A stretch of 64,000 bases of DNA from CAYOPE01 sp964405805 (GTDB lineage: Bacteria > Patescibacteriota > Doudnabacteria > UBA920 > O2-02-FULL-48-8): the NCBI GenBank assembly GCA_964405805.1, contig CAYOPE010000001.1, positions 24,976 to 88,975 on the forward strand. The letters run 5' to 3'. Made by a program: the position numbers and the translations under genes. The notes beneath the pieces were generated by a model. That model searched no databases. It was given only the letters and a program-made list of their open reading frames with translations, and was not told the origin of the DNA. Below are positions 33,562 to 41,943 of the stretch, in pieces (the first letter of the stretch is position 1; each line of letters starts with the position of its first letter).

Positions 33562-34084
33562 AAAAGGTTTAACCATAATTTACATTGGCGATGGGAAGGG
33601 GAAGACCTCTGCGGCGGCGGGGTTGGCTGTGCGCGCTGCGGGCACAGGATTTAAAGTTTTGTATTTGCAGTTTGTGAAAGGCGACTGGCCGAGCGGTGAG
33701 CGAGAAGTTCTGTCGAAACTGAAAAATGTGGAAGCGAAACTCATGGGCAGAGGATTTGTAGGAATCCTCGGAGATCGTAAACCGATTGAGGAACATATAA
33801 AAGCTGCGAAGAATGCGATGAAAGAGTCGATCAAAGCTCTGAAATCAAAAAAGTATGATCTGGTGATCCTGGATGAAGCGATTTCCGCCATTGAATCTGA
33901 TTTGCTGACTATTGCTGATGTGGAAAAAATTATCAAATCCAAGCCAGCCGAAGTTCATCTATGCCTCACAGGCCACAAGCGGATAAAAAAATTGATTGAC
34001 TTGGCAGATCTGGTCACAGAGATGAAGATGATTAAGCACCCATACTATCAGGGGATACTAGCACAACGAGGCATTGACTATTGA
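33551..34084 (+). CDS. cobO: Cob(I)alamin adenosyltransferase, CobA/CobO type
   Basis: A 177-aa enzyme that makes adenosylcobalamin. P-loop IYIGDGKGKTSAAAGLAVRA (unusual GDGKGKT form typical of CobO), FVKGDWPSGE, VILDEAISAI and LTGHKRIKKLIDLADLVTEM are diagnostic. It supplies the cofactor for the class II reductase three genes upstream. Confidence 0.95.
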   Translation: MSAKKGLTIIYIGDGKGKTSAAAGLAVRAAGTGFKVLYLQFVKGDWPSGEREVLSKLKNVEAKLMGRGFVGILGDRKPIEEHIKAAKNAMKESIKALKSKKYDLVILDEAISAIESDLLTIADVEKIIKSKPAEVHLCLTGHKRIKKLIDLADLVTEMKMIKHPYYQGILAQRGIDY

Positions 34085-34127
34085 TAATACTCTGCTAATA
34101 TTTGGGGGCGCTTAATTTAATAAATCT

Positions 34128-34583
34128 ATGACAAACCTAGGCAGAAAGATTGAAATATTTATAATCGTGGTCATTATTGCGGTGATTGGCATTGTCTACG
34201 CGTTTAGAAAGCCAGCGATTGCACCGACCACAAACACAGAACCGAGCCAAAATACTCAGCAACAAGAAGAACAGCCAGTCTCGTCAGGCATGCCAGTGCC
34301 GGGAAGTGACGTGCAAGACAAAGTCGTGGTCACGGCTAATGTCATTGAGTACCGAGGAGTGGATGGGAAAAACGCTCTTGAGCTTCTGCAAGCTTCGCAT
34401 CGCGTGGACCTAAAGCATTATTCTTTTGGGGACTTAGTCACAGGAATTGATGGAATTACTCCTGACGCTAGTCACTTCTGGGCTCTCTACGTGAACGGTC
34501 AATTTTCCCAAGTCGGTGCATCTGCTTATATCACGAAATCTTCTGACACGATCAGATGGCAAATAGATGAGGTAAAAAATTAG
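34128..34583 (+). CDS. Membrane-anchored DUF4430 (transcobalamin-like) protein
   Basis: A 151-aa protein: N-terminal transmembrane anchor (about residues 8-26), a Thr/Gln/Pro-rich spacer, then a DUF4430-like domain (NALELLQASHRVDLKHYSFGDLVTGIDGI, then HFWALYVNGQF). This domain is related to the C-terminal domain of transcobalamin-type B12 binders. Being next to cobO and nrdJ, a surface B12 capture role is a reasonable inference. Confidence 0.75.
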   Translation: MTNLGRKIEIFIIVVIIAVIGIVYAFRKPAIAPTTNTEPSQNTQQQEEQPVSSGMPVPGSDVQDKVVVTANVIEYRGVDGKNALELLQASHRVDLKHYSFGDLVTGIDGITPDASHFWALYVNGQFSQVGASAYITKSSDTIRWQIDEVKN

Positions 34584-34592
34584 TAATTAATC

Positions 34593-34653
34593 TGCGCAAT
34601 GCTGAACTTGATTCAGCATCTCAAATAGAGATCCTGACTTTCGTCAGGATTGC
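34593..34653. repeat. Dispersed repeat (GCAATGCTGAAC family)
   Basis: Two hairpins: GCTGAAC/TTCAGC and GATCCTGAC/GTCAGGATT. The same family is at 6374-6453, with a remnant near 36258-36282. Confidence 0.8.
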
Positions 34654-34664
34654 GTATCGGCAAT

Positions 34665-35186
34665 ATGGCTTATTTCTTAGTTTTTTTTGGGGCACTACTT
34701 AGAGTCATTCCACATGCGGCGAATTTCGTGCCTATTGGCGCTATCGCTCTTTTTGGCGGTGTGTATCTCAGAAAGCGTGAAGCGCTTGTGCTGCCGCTTG
34801 CTGCCATGATTTTGTCAGATATTTTTATTGGCTTTGATTCGCTCGAGTCGAGATTGACTATTTACGGATGTTTTTTGCTCAGTGGTTTGATCGGACTGAC
34901 GATTCGTAACCACAAAAGTATTTGGACAGTAGTCGGCGGAAGCTTGCTTGGCTCGACGTTATTTTATTTGATCACAAACTTTGTCTGGGTTTATTCTACA
35001 AAAATGTATCCGCACACCTGGGCAGGCCAAATGGCGTCTTACACCAATGCCTTACCGTTTTTCCGAAACACAGTCATGAGTGATTTGTTTTACGTCGGAG
35101 TTTTGTTTGGAAGCTATGAATTAGTTAGACATTTTCAAAATAAAACTTCCCTCTCCTTTGAAGGAGAGGGATCGAGGGAGAGGTAG
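34665..35186 (+). CDS. DUF6580-like membrane protein, candidate B12 uptake component
   Basis: A 173-aa polytopic protein with about five membrane helices; PHAANFVPIGAIALFGGVYL and MILSDIFIGF are typical of DUF6580/ECF-S-like proteins. The ATG at 34665 is used. The last residues (SLSFEGEGSRER) are encoded by a DUF559-type repeat unit, so the native C-terminus was altered. Position after cobO and DUF4430 suggests cobalamin import; no ECF ATPase is in the window. Confidence 0.7.
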   Translation: MAYFLVFFGALLRVIPHAANFVPIGAIALFGGVYLRKREALVLPLAAMILSDIFIGFDSLESRLTIYGCFLLSGLIGLTIRNHKSIWTVVGGSLLGSTLFYLITNFVWVYSTKMYPHTWAGQMASYTNALPFFRNTVMSDLFYVGVLFGSYELVRHFQNKTSLSFEGEGSRER

Positions 35187-35189
35187 ATT
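35152..35189. repeat. Left palindromic unit of DUF559 element 1
   Basis: CCCTCTCCTTTGAAGGAGAGGG palindrome (22 bp) followed by a GAGGGAGAGGTAGATT tail running up to the DUF559 ATG. Confidence 0.85.
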
Positions 35190-35534
35190 ATGGTCAAATT
35201 GTCTCGAGTTATGGTGGCTCGTAGTAAAGATTTAAGATCGAGGCAAACTCAGTGGGAAGAGATTCTCTGGGACCATTTAAGAGCTAATCATTTTGCCGTT
35301 AAGTTTAAAAGACAAGTAGTAATTGGCGCATATATTTTCGATTTTGGCGCCAAAAGAAAAAAGTTATTGATAGAACTAGATGGAGCCGGGCATCGCGGTA
35401 AGGGAAAGATTGCAGATGAAGAAAAGATAAAATATGCCCTATCAAGAGGTTTTACTGTTCTGAAGTTTTGGAACAGTGAGATTGAAAGATCGCTAGATAA
35501 GGTTTTAGAAGAAATTTTTCAAAAGATACAGTAG
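35190..35534 (+). CDS. DUF559 (Vsr-like) endonuclease-domain protein, element 1
   Basis: A 114-aa protein with the DUF559 pattern: RQTQWEEILWDHLRANHFAVKFKRQ, YIFDFGAKRKKLLIELDGAGH (PD-(D/E)XK-like D and E-x-D), RGFTVLKFWNSEI. The fold is related to Vsr very-short-patch repair endonucleases. It lies exactly between two inverted palindromic units, giving a compact element. Role in moving these repeats is a hypothesis. Confidence 0.85.
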   Translation: MVKLSRVMVARSKDLRSRQTQWEEILWDHLRANHFAVKFKRQVVIGAYIFDFGAKRKKLLIELDGAGHRGKGKIADEEKIKYALSRGFTVLKFWNSEIERSLDKVLEEIFQKIQ

Positions 35535-35578
35535 CACCCTCTCTCCCAACCTCTCTCCCTGAAAGGGAGAGAGGAGTT
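35534..35578. repeat. Right palindromic unit of DUF559 element 1
   Basis: An inverted copy of the left unit: tail ACCCTCTCTCCCAACC, then palindrome CTCTCTCCCTGAAAGGGAGAG. Confidence 0.85.
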
Positions 35579-35597
35579 CTAAACGGTAGATATTTTT

Positions 35598-35816
35598 ATG
35601 ATCATAAAAGTTCATGTAAGAACCCATGCCCACGAAGAGAAGATTGAAGAGGTGGGCGTGGATGAGTATAAACTCTGGACCACAGCGATCCCTGAGAATG
35701 GCGAGGCCAATGAGGCTGTGATCGACATGCTGGCGGATTTTTTTGATACTTCGCCTTCGAAGATCAGGATAATTTCTGGAAACAAAAGCACGCATAAGTT
35801 GATAGAAATCGAGTAA
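35598..35816 (+). CDS. DUF167 (YggU) family protein
   Basis: A 72-aa protein matching the DUF167 family (IIKVHVRTHAHEEKIE, then ENGEANEAVIDMLADFF and IRIISGNKSTHKLIEI). Function unknown; small compact alpha/beta fold. Followed at once by an intrinsic terminator. Confidence 0.9.
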   Translation: MIIKVHVRTHAHEEKIEEVGVDEYKLWTTAIPENGEANEAVIDMLADFFDTSPSKIRIISGNKSTHKLIEIE

Positions 35817-35844
35817 GCTCCCGTTGACTGGGAGCTGTTTTTTT
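35816..35844 (+). terminator. DUF167 terminator
   Basis: AGCTCCC and GGGAGCT arms followed by G and seven T. Confidence 0.92.
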
Positions 35845-35880
35845 GCTATGCTGATTGGCCACAAAGGCAGGAGGATTTCC

Positions 35881-36162
35881 ATGGCTCAGATTTCGGCAAA
35901 GGTCAGGGCGCAGGACAGTCCGGAAACGGCCCGCACGGTGTTGGACGAGCTCGAGGGCACGATGCGATTGTATCGATCGATGACCCTTACCGTGCTGGGC
36001 AGGATTTCTCTGGTGATGGCCGGAGAGATCCACCGAGAAACAGCGGATCGACTCGCGGAGAAAGGGAACGACCCAGTGGTGATTACCCGGATCGAGTCGC
36101 TCGACCACTTGCTCGTGACAGTCCGGTGCAGCGCCGCGGAAGTGACGCTGCTCAAGGAGTAA
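35881..36162 (+). CDS. Small unrecognised protein (93 aa), GC-rich cassette
   Basis: The start at 35881 is set by CAGGAGG 8 nt upstream. Mixed alpha/beta content (RTVLDELEGTMRLYRSMTL, then PVVITRIESLDHLLVTVRCS). A TATGCT -10-like element lies right after the preceding terminator and a GC-rich terminator follows, so it is a self-contained cassette between DUF167 and hisS. No family is recognised. Confidence 0.7.
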   Translation: MAQISAKVRAQDSPETARTVLDELEGTMRLYRSMTLTVLGRISLVMAGEIHRETADRLAEKGNDPVVITRIESLDHLLVTVRCSAAEVTLLKE

Positions 36163-36195
36163 CCAACAAGCTCGATTCGTCGGCTCGACTTCACA

Positions 36196-36228
36196 GGCGG
36201 GGGCGCGTGTCGCTCCCGCCTTTTTTTA
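36196..36228 (+). terminator. Terminator of the 93-aa cassette
   Basis: GGCGGG and CCCGCC arms followed by seven T. Confidence 0.88.
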
Positions 36229-36284
36229 TTGTCAAAAAACTGGTAAACTTAAAGAGATCCTAAAACAAGTTCAGGATTACGAAT

Positions 36285-37523
36285 ATGGCAAAAGAAATAC
36301 CTCAGGTACTCAAGGGCTTTCGGGACTATCTGCCGCAGGAGCAGGCTGCTCGAAAGAAAATAATTGCGAAAATCTCTGAAGCTTTCGAGCGTTTCGGGTT
36401 TTTGCCTTTGGATACGCCAGCTCTGGAGCCATACGAATTATTTAAAGGCAAAATCGGCGAAGACGAAAAATTAATTTATAAATTTCAAGATCTCGGTGAT
36501 CGTGAAGTAGCGTTGCGCTATGATTTAACAGTCCCACTAGTGCGCGTGGTTTCTGAGTATCAGGATTTGCCGAAACCGTTTAAACGATACCAGATCGCCA
36601 ATGTCTGGCGCGCTGACAAACCACAAAAGGGAAGATACCGAGAATTCACGCAGTGCGACATAGATATCGTGGGCAGTAACTCGAAAATCGCAGACGCGGA
36701 AATCATCGCAGCTATGCTTGCGGCCTACAATAGTCTGGAGATGGGAAATTTTACTGTAAAAGTCAATGACCGCGAGCTAGTAAATCAGGTTTTAAGTGGG
36801 CTTGATGTGCCCAAAGAAAAAGTGGCTGGGTTTATCCGCATCATGGATAAGGTTGCTAAGATTGGTGAAGAGAAAGCATCAGCTATGCTGGTCGAAGCTG
36901 GATTTGAAAAAGAAATTCTGAAGAAATACTCGGAAGCTTGGGAAAGTTCTAGCAAATCATACTTCGACCAATTGCAAAAGCTACTTAGTGGCATGGGCGT
37001 GCCGAATATAGTTTTCGATAAATACCTCATGCGCGGACAAGACTACTACACTGGCATCATTTTCGAATTTGAAATGAAAGAAAAACCAGAATTTGGCTCG
37101 CTCGGCGGCGGCGGTAGGTATGATAAAATGTTTGGTCAGGTCACTGGCACTGACATGCCGGCAGTGGGAGGATCGATCGGCTTTGATCGGATGTTTGCGG
37201 CCCTTCAGGAAATGGGAGTGATCGCCCCTCAGACTGCTGCTGAAGTGATTGTCTTTAATTTGGATGAAAAATTGACTGCAGAATATCTAAATATCGTAAC
37301 CAATCTTCGAAACGCAGGAATCGATACTGAATTTTATTATGATGCCGTGAAAATTGATAAGCAATTTAAATATGCAGAGAGCAAAAACATGCAGGTCGCA
37401 GTGATCTTTGGCGAAAAAGAAGCAGGAATGCGCAAAGTCAACCTGAAAAATTTGCAAGAAAAAGAACAGCGGACCGTGGACATGGATGATTTGGTGACAG
37501 AAGTGAAGAGCATGCTCTGGTAA
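36285..37523 (+). CDS. hisS: Histidyl-tRNA synthetase
   Basis: A 412-aa class II synthetase charging tRNA-His. Motif 1 region GFRDYLPQEQAAR; motif 2 YQIANVWRADKPQKGRYREF followed by TQCDIDIVG; histidine motif MRGQDYYTGIIFEFE; motif 3 GGGGRYDKMFG with GSIGFDRM. All catalytic residues are intact, unlike the paralogue at 16674. C-terminal anticodon-binding domain present. Possibly reads from a remnant of the GCAATG repeat immediately upstream. Confidence 0.97.
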   Translation: MAKEIPQVLKGFRDYLPQEQAARKKIIAKISEAFERFGFLPLDTPALEPYELFKGKIGEDEKLIYKFQDLGDREVALRYDLTVPLVRVVSEYQDLPKPFKRYQIANVWRADKPQKGRYREFTQCDIDIVGSNSKIADAEIIAAMLAAYNSLEMGNFTVKVNDRELVNQVLSGLDVPKEKVAGFIRIMDKVAKIGEEKASAMLVEAGFEKEILKKYSEAWESSSKSYFDQLQKLLSGMGVPNIVFDKYLMRGQDYYTGIIFEFEMKEKPEFGSLGGGGRYDKMFGQVTGTDMPAVGGSIGFDRMFAALQEMGVIAPQTAAEVIVFNLDEKLTAEYLNIVTNLRNAGIDTEFYYDAVKIDKQFKYAESKNMQVAVIFGEKEAGMRKVNLKNLQEKEQRTVDMDDLVTEVKSMLW

Positions 37524-37527
37524 CCCG

Positions 37528-37569
37528 CAGTTAAACCCCTCCTTTTAAGGAGGGGTAGGGGAGGTAGAG
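37528..37569. repeat. Left palindromic unit of DUF559 element 2
   Basis: CAGTTA end, palindrome CCCCTCCTTTTAAGGAGGGG, tail TAGGGGAGGTAGAG up to the gene start. Confidence 0.88.
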
Positions 37570-37572
37570 TTT

Positions 37573-37980
37573 ATGCATCGTACAATAGGTTTTCGAAAAA
37601 CTATCCCGATCAGAAGACAGCTCCGCAGAAACCTCACTGCTCCTGAAAAAGTATTCTGGGAACAAATTGCAAACCGACAGTTTCAAGACCTAAAGTTTGT
37701 AAAACAACATGGTATCGGTCCCTATATCGTAGACTTTTGTTGCCGAGCTTTAATGCTGATTATAGAAATAGATGGCGATAGTCATGCTACAAACTTTGGG
37801 ATATCTCAAGACAAAGTCAGAACCGGATATTTAGAAAACCTAGGCTACAAGATTATTCGCTATAATAACCACGATGTCATCAATAACCTCGATGGAGTGT
37901 TCCAAGATCTGAAAAGCAAAACCGACCTCCTCTTAATCTCCTCCTTAAAAGGAGGAGAGATAACTGCGCGGGAGTCCTAA
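37573..37980 (+). CDS. DUF559 (Vsr-like) endonuclease-domain protein, element 2
   Basis: A 135-aa protein: LRRNLTAPEKVFWEQIANRQ, FVKQHGIGPYIVDFCCRAL, LIIEIDGDSHA, NLGYKIIRYNNHDV are all DUF559 landmarks; D in IVDF and E-x-D in EIDGD fit a PD-(D/E)XK-like site. The last residues (LLLISSLKGGEITARES) are encoded by the right repeat unit, showing gene and unit are fused. Different sequence from element 1, so not a recent duplicate. Confidence 0.88.
   Translation: MHRTIGFRKTIPIRRQLRRNLTAPEKVFWEQIANRQFQDLKFVKQHGIGPYIVDFCCRALMLIIEIDGDSHATNFGISQDKVRTGYLENLGYKIIRYNNHDVINNLDGVFQDLKSKTDLLLISSLKGGEITARES
37924..37972. repeat. Right palindromic unit of DUF559 element 2
   Basis: Tail GACCTCCTCTTAATCTC, palindrome CTCCTTAAAAGGAG, end GATAACTG; inverted relative to the left unit and nearly identical to the left half of 6463-6570. 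Confidence 0.88.
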
Positions 37981-37981
37981 T

Positions 37982-39466
37982 ATGAATCTAACCAAATCCA
38001 AAATTTTTTTGATCCTTTGCTTGGGCTTCATTGTGGGCATTGCGATCGGGCGATTCATAAGTTATCAAATCATGGCTGTGTGTGCCATGATTTTTATAAT
38101 TGTTGCCACAGTCAATTGGCCAAATAGAATTGCTGCGGTTGTGGGAATAGCCGGGCTTGTTTTATTGCTCGGCGCTGTTAGATTTAAGACGAATTTCGCG
38201 CAGAATGATCTTGCGGCATATTATAACCAGAAAGCCGAAGTGATTGGTGTGATCAGTGAAGAACCAGACGAACGGTCAGACAAAGTTTATCTGACTTTGG
38301 GCGATCTTGAGATCAATGGAGCGAAAAAACAGTCGAAAATTTTGCTAACTGTGAATTTGTATCCCAAATACGAGTATGGCCAGAAGCTGAAGTTCACAGC
38401 CAAGATCACTGAGCCAAAAGAATATACAGATTTTTCCTACAAAAATTATTTATCGCGCTTTGGCATTGACGCAGTCGTGTATTTGCCGAAAATCGAAGTT
38501 GTGGACGGCCAGTTTGGTAATTCTATCAAGCTTGGCATCTTGCGTTTGAAGCAGAAATTTGTGAAAGCCCTCGGCAATGTCCTACCAGAACCACAGAACG
38601 CATTTCTTGGCGGCTTGCTTTTGGGAGCCAAAAGGCAAATCCCGAAAGAGCTGTCAGATCAATTTAGTAAAACAGGCACGTCACATATTGTCGCTATCTC
38701 TGGCTACAACATCACGATCATTGCCGGCGGCATCGAATGGCTACTGGCTTGGTTTGGCGTGCGAAAAAGGATTTCATTTGGCATTGCGATCATAGCGATC
38801 GTCGGCTTTGTAGTTATGACTGGCGCTTCTGCTTCTGCGGTGCGCGCGGGCATCATGGGCATTTTACTTTTACTGTCTCTGAATGTCGGCAGAGTAAGTG
38901 TGGCAGCGAATGCATTAGCATTTACCGCAGTGGTCATGCTTCTGATCAATCCGCAAATTCTGGCTTTTGATGTGGGCTTTCAGTTGTCATTTGCTGCGCT
39001 GATAGGAATTATCTATTTAGTGCCACTGATTGAACCGTATTTTTTGTGGCTGCCAAATTTTCTAAGCGCTCGGCAATATTTTTTAGCGACTCTCGCTGCC
39101 CAAATTTTTACTTTGCCGATCCTGGTCTATAATTTCGGCCAGCTTTCACTCGTCTCACTGCTCCCAAACATTCTAGTCCTACCCACAGTGCCAGCTGCCA
39201 TGCTGTTTGGATTTATCACGGGACTCATGGCTATGATTTGGGCCAAGCTTGCGTACTGGGCAGCCGGGATTACGTGGTTGATCCTGACTTACATTCTGAA
39301 AGTTATTGGATTTTTTGCGCATCTGTCATTTGCCTCAGTCTCGATTCACGTCAATTTTTGGTGGGTCGTCTGTTATTACTTGCTTTTGAGTCTAATTTTT
39401 GTTAAACTTAGTAGGCAAAAGGAGGCCGACGCGCTAGCGTTGGCAAAACACGAAAATGAGTTTTAA
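37982..39466 (+). CDS. comEC: ComEC/Rec2 family competence DNA channel
   Basis: A 494-aa polytopic membrane protein. N-terminal soluble DUF4131-type region after two helices, then the competence domain beginning [18 protein letters not shown] and many helices to the end. The metallo-beta-lactamase domain of longer ComEC proteins is absent. It passes single-stranded DNA into the cell and fits with dprA. Begins just after DUF559 element 2. Confidence 0.93.
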   Translation: MNLTKSKIFLILCLGFIVGIAIGRFISYQIMAVCAMIFIIVATVNWPNRIAAVVGIAGLVLLLGAVRFKTNFAQNDLAAYYNQKAEVIGVISEEPDERSDKVYLTLGDLEINGAKKQSKILLTVNLYPKYEYGQKLKFTAKITEPKEYTDFSYKNYLSRFGIDAVVYLPKIEVVDGQFGNSIKLGILRLKQKFVKALGNVLPEPQNAFLGGLLLGAKRQIPKELSDQFSKTGTSHIVAISGYNITIIAGGIEWLLAWFGVRKRISFGIAIIAIVGFVVMTGASASAVRAGIMGILLLLSLNVGRVSVAANALAFTAVVMLLINPQILAFDVGFQLSFAALIGIIYLVPLIEPYFLWLPNFLSARQYFLATLAAQIFTLPILVYNFGQLSLVSLLPNILVLPTVPAAMLFGFITGLMAMIWAKLAYWAAGITWLILTYILKVIGFFAHLSFASVSIHVNFWWVVCYYLLLSLIFVKLSRQKEADALALAKHENEF

Positions 39467-40106
39467 TAAAATTTTAACAGGATTGATAGTTATCGGTGTC
39501 GTGGTCGCTGGCTACTTCTATTTTAAGACCAACAAAGTCCAAATGCCGAATCCTCAGACCTTAACTACAAATAATCAAGAAACTACCACAGAAAATAATC
39601 CGCCAGCGAATCCGAACGCGCCTGTGGCTGTGTTTGATGTCAAAGATTTCGGCACTTTCGAAATCACACTCAATGCCAAAGCCGCACCGAAGACTGTAGC
39701 GAATTTCGTCAAGCTTGCGCAGCAAGGATTTTACAATGGCCTGACTTTTCATCGTATTGTCGAAGGTTTCATGATCCAGGGCGGGGACCCGAAAGGTGAT
39801 GGCACTGGCGGACCTGGCTACACTGTGCCAGCTGAGATTGGACTCAAGCATACTCTTGGCGCGATCGCCATGGCGCGTACTGGTGATCAGGTCAATCCGA
39901 CCAAAGCTTCTTCTGGCAGTCAATTTTATATCACACTTGCTCCGCAGCCGAGTCTGGATGGTCAGTACACTGTGTTTGGCTATGTCACTTCTGGCATGGA
40001 AGTAGTCTCGAAGATCGGCCTGACCCCTACTGATGTCAGTCCGCAAACCGGCGAACAGTCGACTCCGATTACTCCTGTGATAATTAATAAGATTACGATT
40101 AAATAG
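39456..40106 (+). CDS. Cyclophilin-type peptidyl-prolyl isomerase, membrane-anchored
   Basis: A 216-aa protein with an N-terminal transmembrane helix (about residues 7-23) and Thr/Asn-rich spacer, then a cyclophilin domain: [42 protein letters not shown]. Active-site Arg and Gln residues are present. Probably folds secreted proteins outside the membrane. It overlaps the comEC end by 11 nt. Confidence 0.95.
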   Translation: MSFNKILTGLIVIGVVVAGYFYFKTNKVQMPNPQTLTTNNQETTTENNPPANPNAPVAVFDVKDFGTFEITLNAKAAPKTVANFVKLAQQGFYNGLTFHRIVEGFMIQGGDPKGDGTGGPGYTVPAEIGLKHTLGAIAMARTGDQVNPTKASSGSQFYITLAPQPSLDGQYTVFGYVTSGMEVVSKIGLTPTDVSPQTGEQSTPITPVIINKITIK

Positions 40107-40109
40107 CTC

Positions 40110-41177
40110 ATGGATAAAACTGAATTTCCGATTTTTAAGACCAAGATTGCTGGAGTTGATCAAAAATTCGATTTAAATAATGTTGCGAGCAGGAAAGAAT
40201 ATTTTCAAGCCAAGGTCGGCACTGAGATTGCGAAACTAAAAAAGTTTTTGGACAAGACCGCCTTTGTTTCTTTTTTGATTGGTAAGAAAAATTCAGGAAA
40301 AGGCACGTATTCGAAGATGTTTAAGGAGATGGTGAATCCAGAGAAAGTGGGGCATCTGTCTGTGGGCGATTTGGTGCGCGATATTCATCAAGCTTTAGAA
40401 AGTACTCCGGAAGCCAAAGAAAAATTACTCGAATTTCTGAAAGATAATTATCGGGGCTTTCATAATTTGGAGGAAATTTTGGATTTGATCTCAGGCCGAA
40501 GCCAATCAACTCTCATTTCTTCAGAGTTAATTTTGGCTTTAATCAAATACGAAATTGGCAAGCGGCCGAAGCAAGCACTATTTATCGATGGCTTCCCTCG
40601 AGCTTTTGACCAAATCAGCTACTCTTTATTTTTAAAAGAAATTATTGGTTACACTCACGAACCAGATTTTTTGGCTTTTATTAGTGTGGCCAATTCTGTG
40701 ATAGATGAACGCATAAAATACCGCGTGATTTGTCCGATTTGTAAAACTCCTCGCAATACTAAATTGCTGGCCACACACAAAGCAGGTTATGATGAGAAAA
40801 CTAAAGAATTTTATCTAATTTGCGATGATCATAACGAGCGCATGGTGCCCAAAGAAGGTGATGAACTAGGAATTGAGCCCATTCGCGAGAGATTAGAAGT
40901 GGATAATCAGATTTTCCAGCAACTTTTGAAGCTCACTGGCGTGCCCAAAGTGTATCTTCGAAATTCGATCCCAGTAGCTGTGGCCAAAGAGTACGTGGAT
41001 GATTATGAAATTACCCCAGAATACTATTATGAGAAAGACGCAGCCACAGGAGAGGTAAAAATTTTGCAGCGACCATGGACGATCAAAGATGACGATGGCG
41101 TGGAATCCTACAGTTTGCTACCACAGGCCGTGGTAGTAGCTCTCATAAAGCAAACAGCACAGATCTTGGGTTTGTAA
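40110..41177 (+). CDS. Adenylate-kinase-like nucleoside monophosphate kinase with extra domains
   Basis: A 355-aa protein. P-loop LIGKKNSGKGTYSKMF at about residue 57, VGHLSVGDLVRD (NMP-binding), LFIDGFPRAFDQ, and a zinc-type lid VICPICKTPRN. It is much longer than adenylate kinase (about 215 aa), with N- and C-terminal extensions. Such adenylate-kinase-like proteins occur in Patescibacteria; exact NMP substrate unknown. Confidence 0.8.
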   Translation: MDKTEFPIFKTKIAGVDQKFDLNNVASRKEYFQAKVGTEIAKLKKFLDKTAFVSFLIGKKNSGKGTYSKMFKEMVNPEKVGHLSVGDLVRDIHQALESTPEAKEKLLEFLKDNYRGFHNLEEILDLISGRSQSTLISSELILALIKYEIGKRPKQALFIDGFPRAFDQISYSLFLKEIIGYTHEPDFLAFISVANSVIDERIKYRVICPICKTPRNTKLLATHKAGYDEKTKEFYLICDDHNERMVPKEGDELGIEPIRERLEVDNQIFQQLLKLTGVPKVYLRNSIPVAVAKEYVDDYEITPEYYYEKDAATGEVKILQRPWTIKDDDGVESYSLLPQAVVVALIKQTAQILGL

Positions 41178-41216
41178 AATCTTGAGCAGTCCTGAGAAAT
41201 CAGAGCTGTTTTTGTT

Positions 41217-41245
41217 TTGACACAGGTTGCGTTTCGCGATAATAT
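41217..41245 (+). promoter_or_regulatory. Consensus sigma-70 promoter
   Basis: TTGACA (41217-41222) and TAATAT (41240-41245) with 17-bp spacing, directly upstream of the 91-aa cassette gene. Confidence 0.85.
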
Positions 41246-41274
41246 AAATAGCCGATTTCGGCAGGAGGATACCT

Positions 41275-41550
41275 ATGGCACGGATACAGCGAGACCCCCA
41301 GCGCAGCACGATCATCTTGGCGACAGTTGTCGTCAAGGGTGGCAAGGGCCGACAGGCTGTGGCCTTCAACGTCGGGTCAGAAGACATCGAGAAAGCCAAG
41401 AAGGAACTCGCGGCCGCGGCTGACGCGGACGGCAACATGCTCTGTCTCAGCGAAATTCCGATTTGGACCGGTGACGCGGTTGCCTCGTATCGTGAAGTCG
41501 TTGGTCGCTTGGTCACCAAGCACGTCGTGGCCAAGCAGTCGGCCGCATAA
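41275..41550 (+). CDS. Small unrecognised protein (91 aa)
   Basis: CAGGAGG SD 7 nt before ATG. Begins MARIQRDPQRSTIILATVVV and has an Ala-rich helix (EKAKKELAAAADADGN). No family is recognised. First gene of a two-gene GC-rich cassette with a consensus promoter, likely well expressed. Confidence 0.7.
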   Translation: MARIQRDPQRSTIILATVVVKGGKGRQAVAFNVGSEDIEKAKKELAAAADADGNMLCLSEIPIWTGDAVASYREVVGRLVTKHVVAKQSAA

Positions 41551-41563
41551 CGAAGGAGGTCTC

Positions 41564-41869
41564 ATGCACTTTGTGGCCATCGTGAGCTTCAATCTGCCGC
41601 ACAGAACCGGGGTTGGAGTCAGTCACACCAAGGCTTTCCTGGCAGAAAGCCGTCCGATTGCGCAGTTCTTCGTCGAGCAGTTCGCCAGACTGCTTCGGGA
41701 AAAGGAGGGGTCAGTCACTCATTTTTCTGTGGTCGGTGCTGTCCACGAGCTGATCCCTATCGACAGCACTACTGATGTGCCGGCTCTGGTCCAGAGAATT
41801 GTGGACGAGCTCGTGGAGGAACGCCGGAAAGAGGTTGCGAGATCACGTCAGGAATACCTGCGCGACTGA
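41564..41869 (+). CDS. Small unrecognised protein (101 aa)
   Basis: GAAGGAGG SD directly before the ATG at 41564. A beta-strand start (MHFVAIVSFNLP) and a long C-terminal charged helix (ALVQRIVDELVEERRKEVAR). Unrecognised. Second gene of the cassette; a strong terminator follows. Confidence 0.7.
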   Translation: MHFVAIVSFNLPHRTGVGVSHTKAFLAESRPIAQFFVEQFARLLREKEGSVTHFSVVGAVHELIPIDSTTDVPALVQRIVDELVEERRKEVARSRQEYLRD

Positions 41870-41887
41870 TACTCCGAGTTTCCAAGA

Positions 41888-41920
41888 GGCGGGACGCCTT
41901 GCGTCCCGCCCTTTTCTTTT
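41888..41920 (+). terminator. Terminator of the two-gene cassette
   Basis: GGCGGGACGC and GCGTCCCGCC arms followed by CTTTTCTTTT. Confidence 0.9.
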
Positions 41921-41943
41921 GCCAATTTTGCTATAATAGACCC

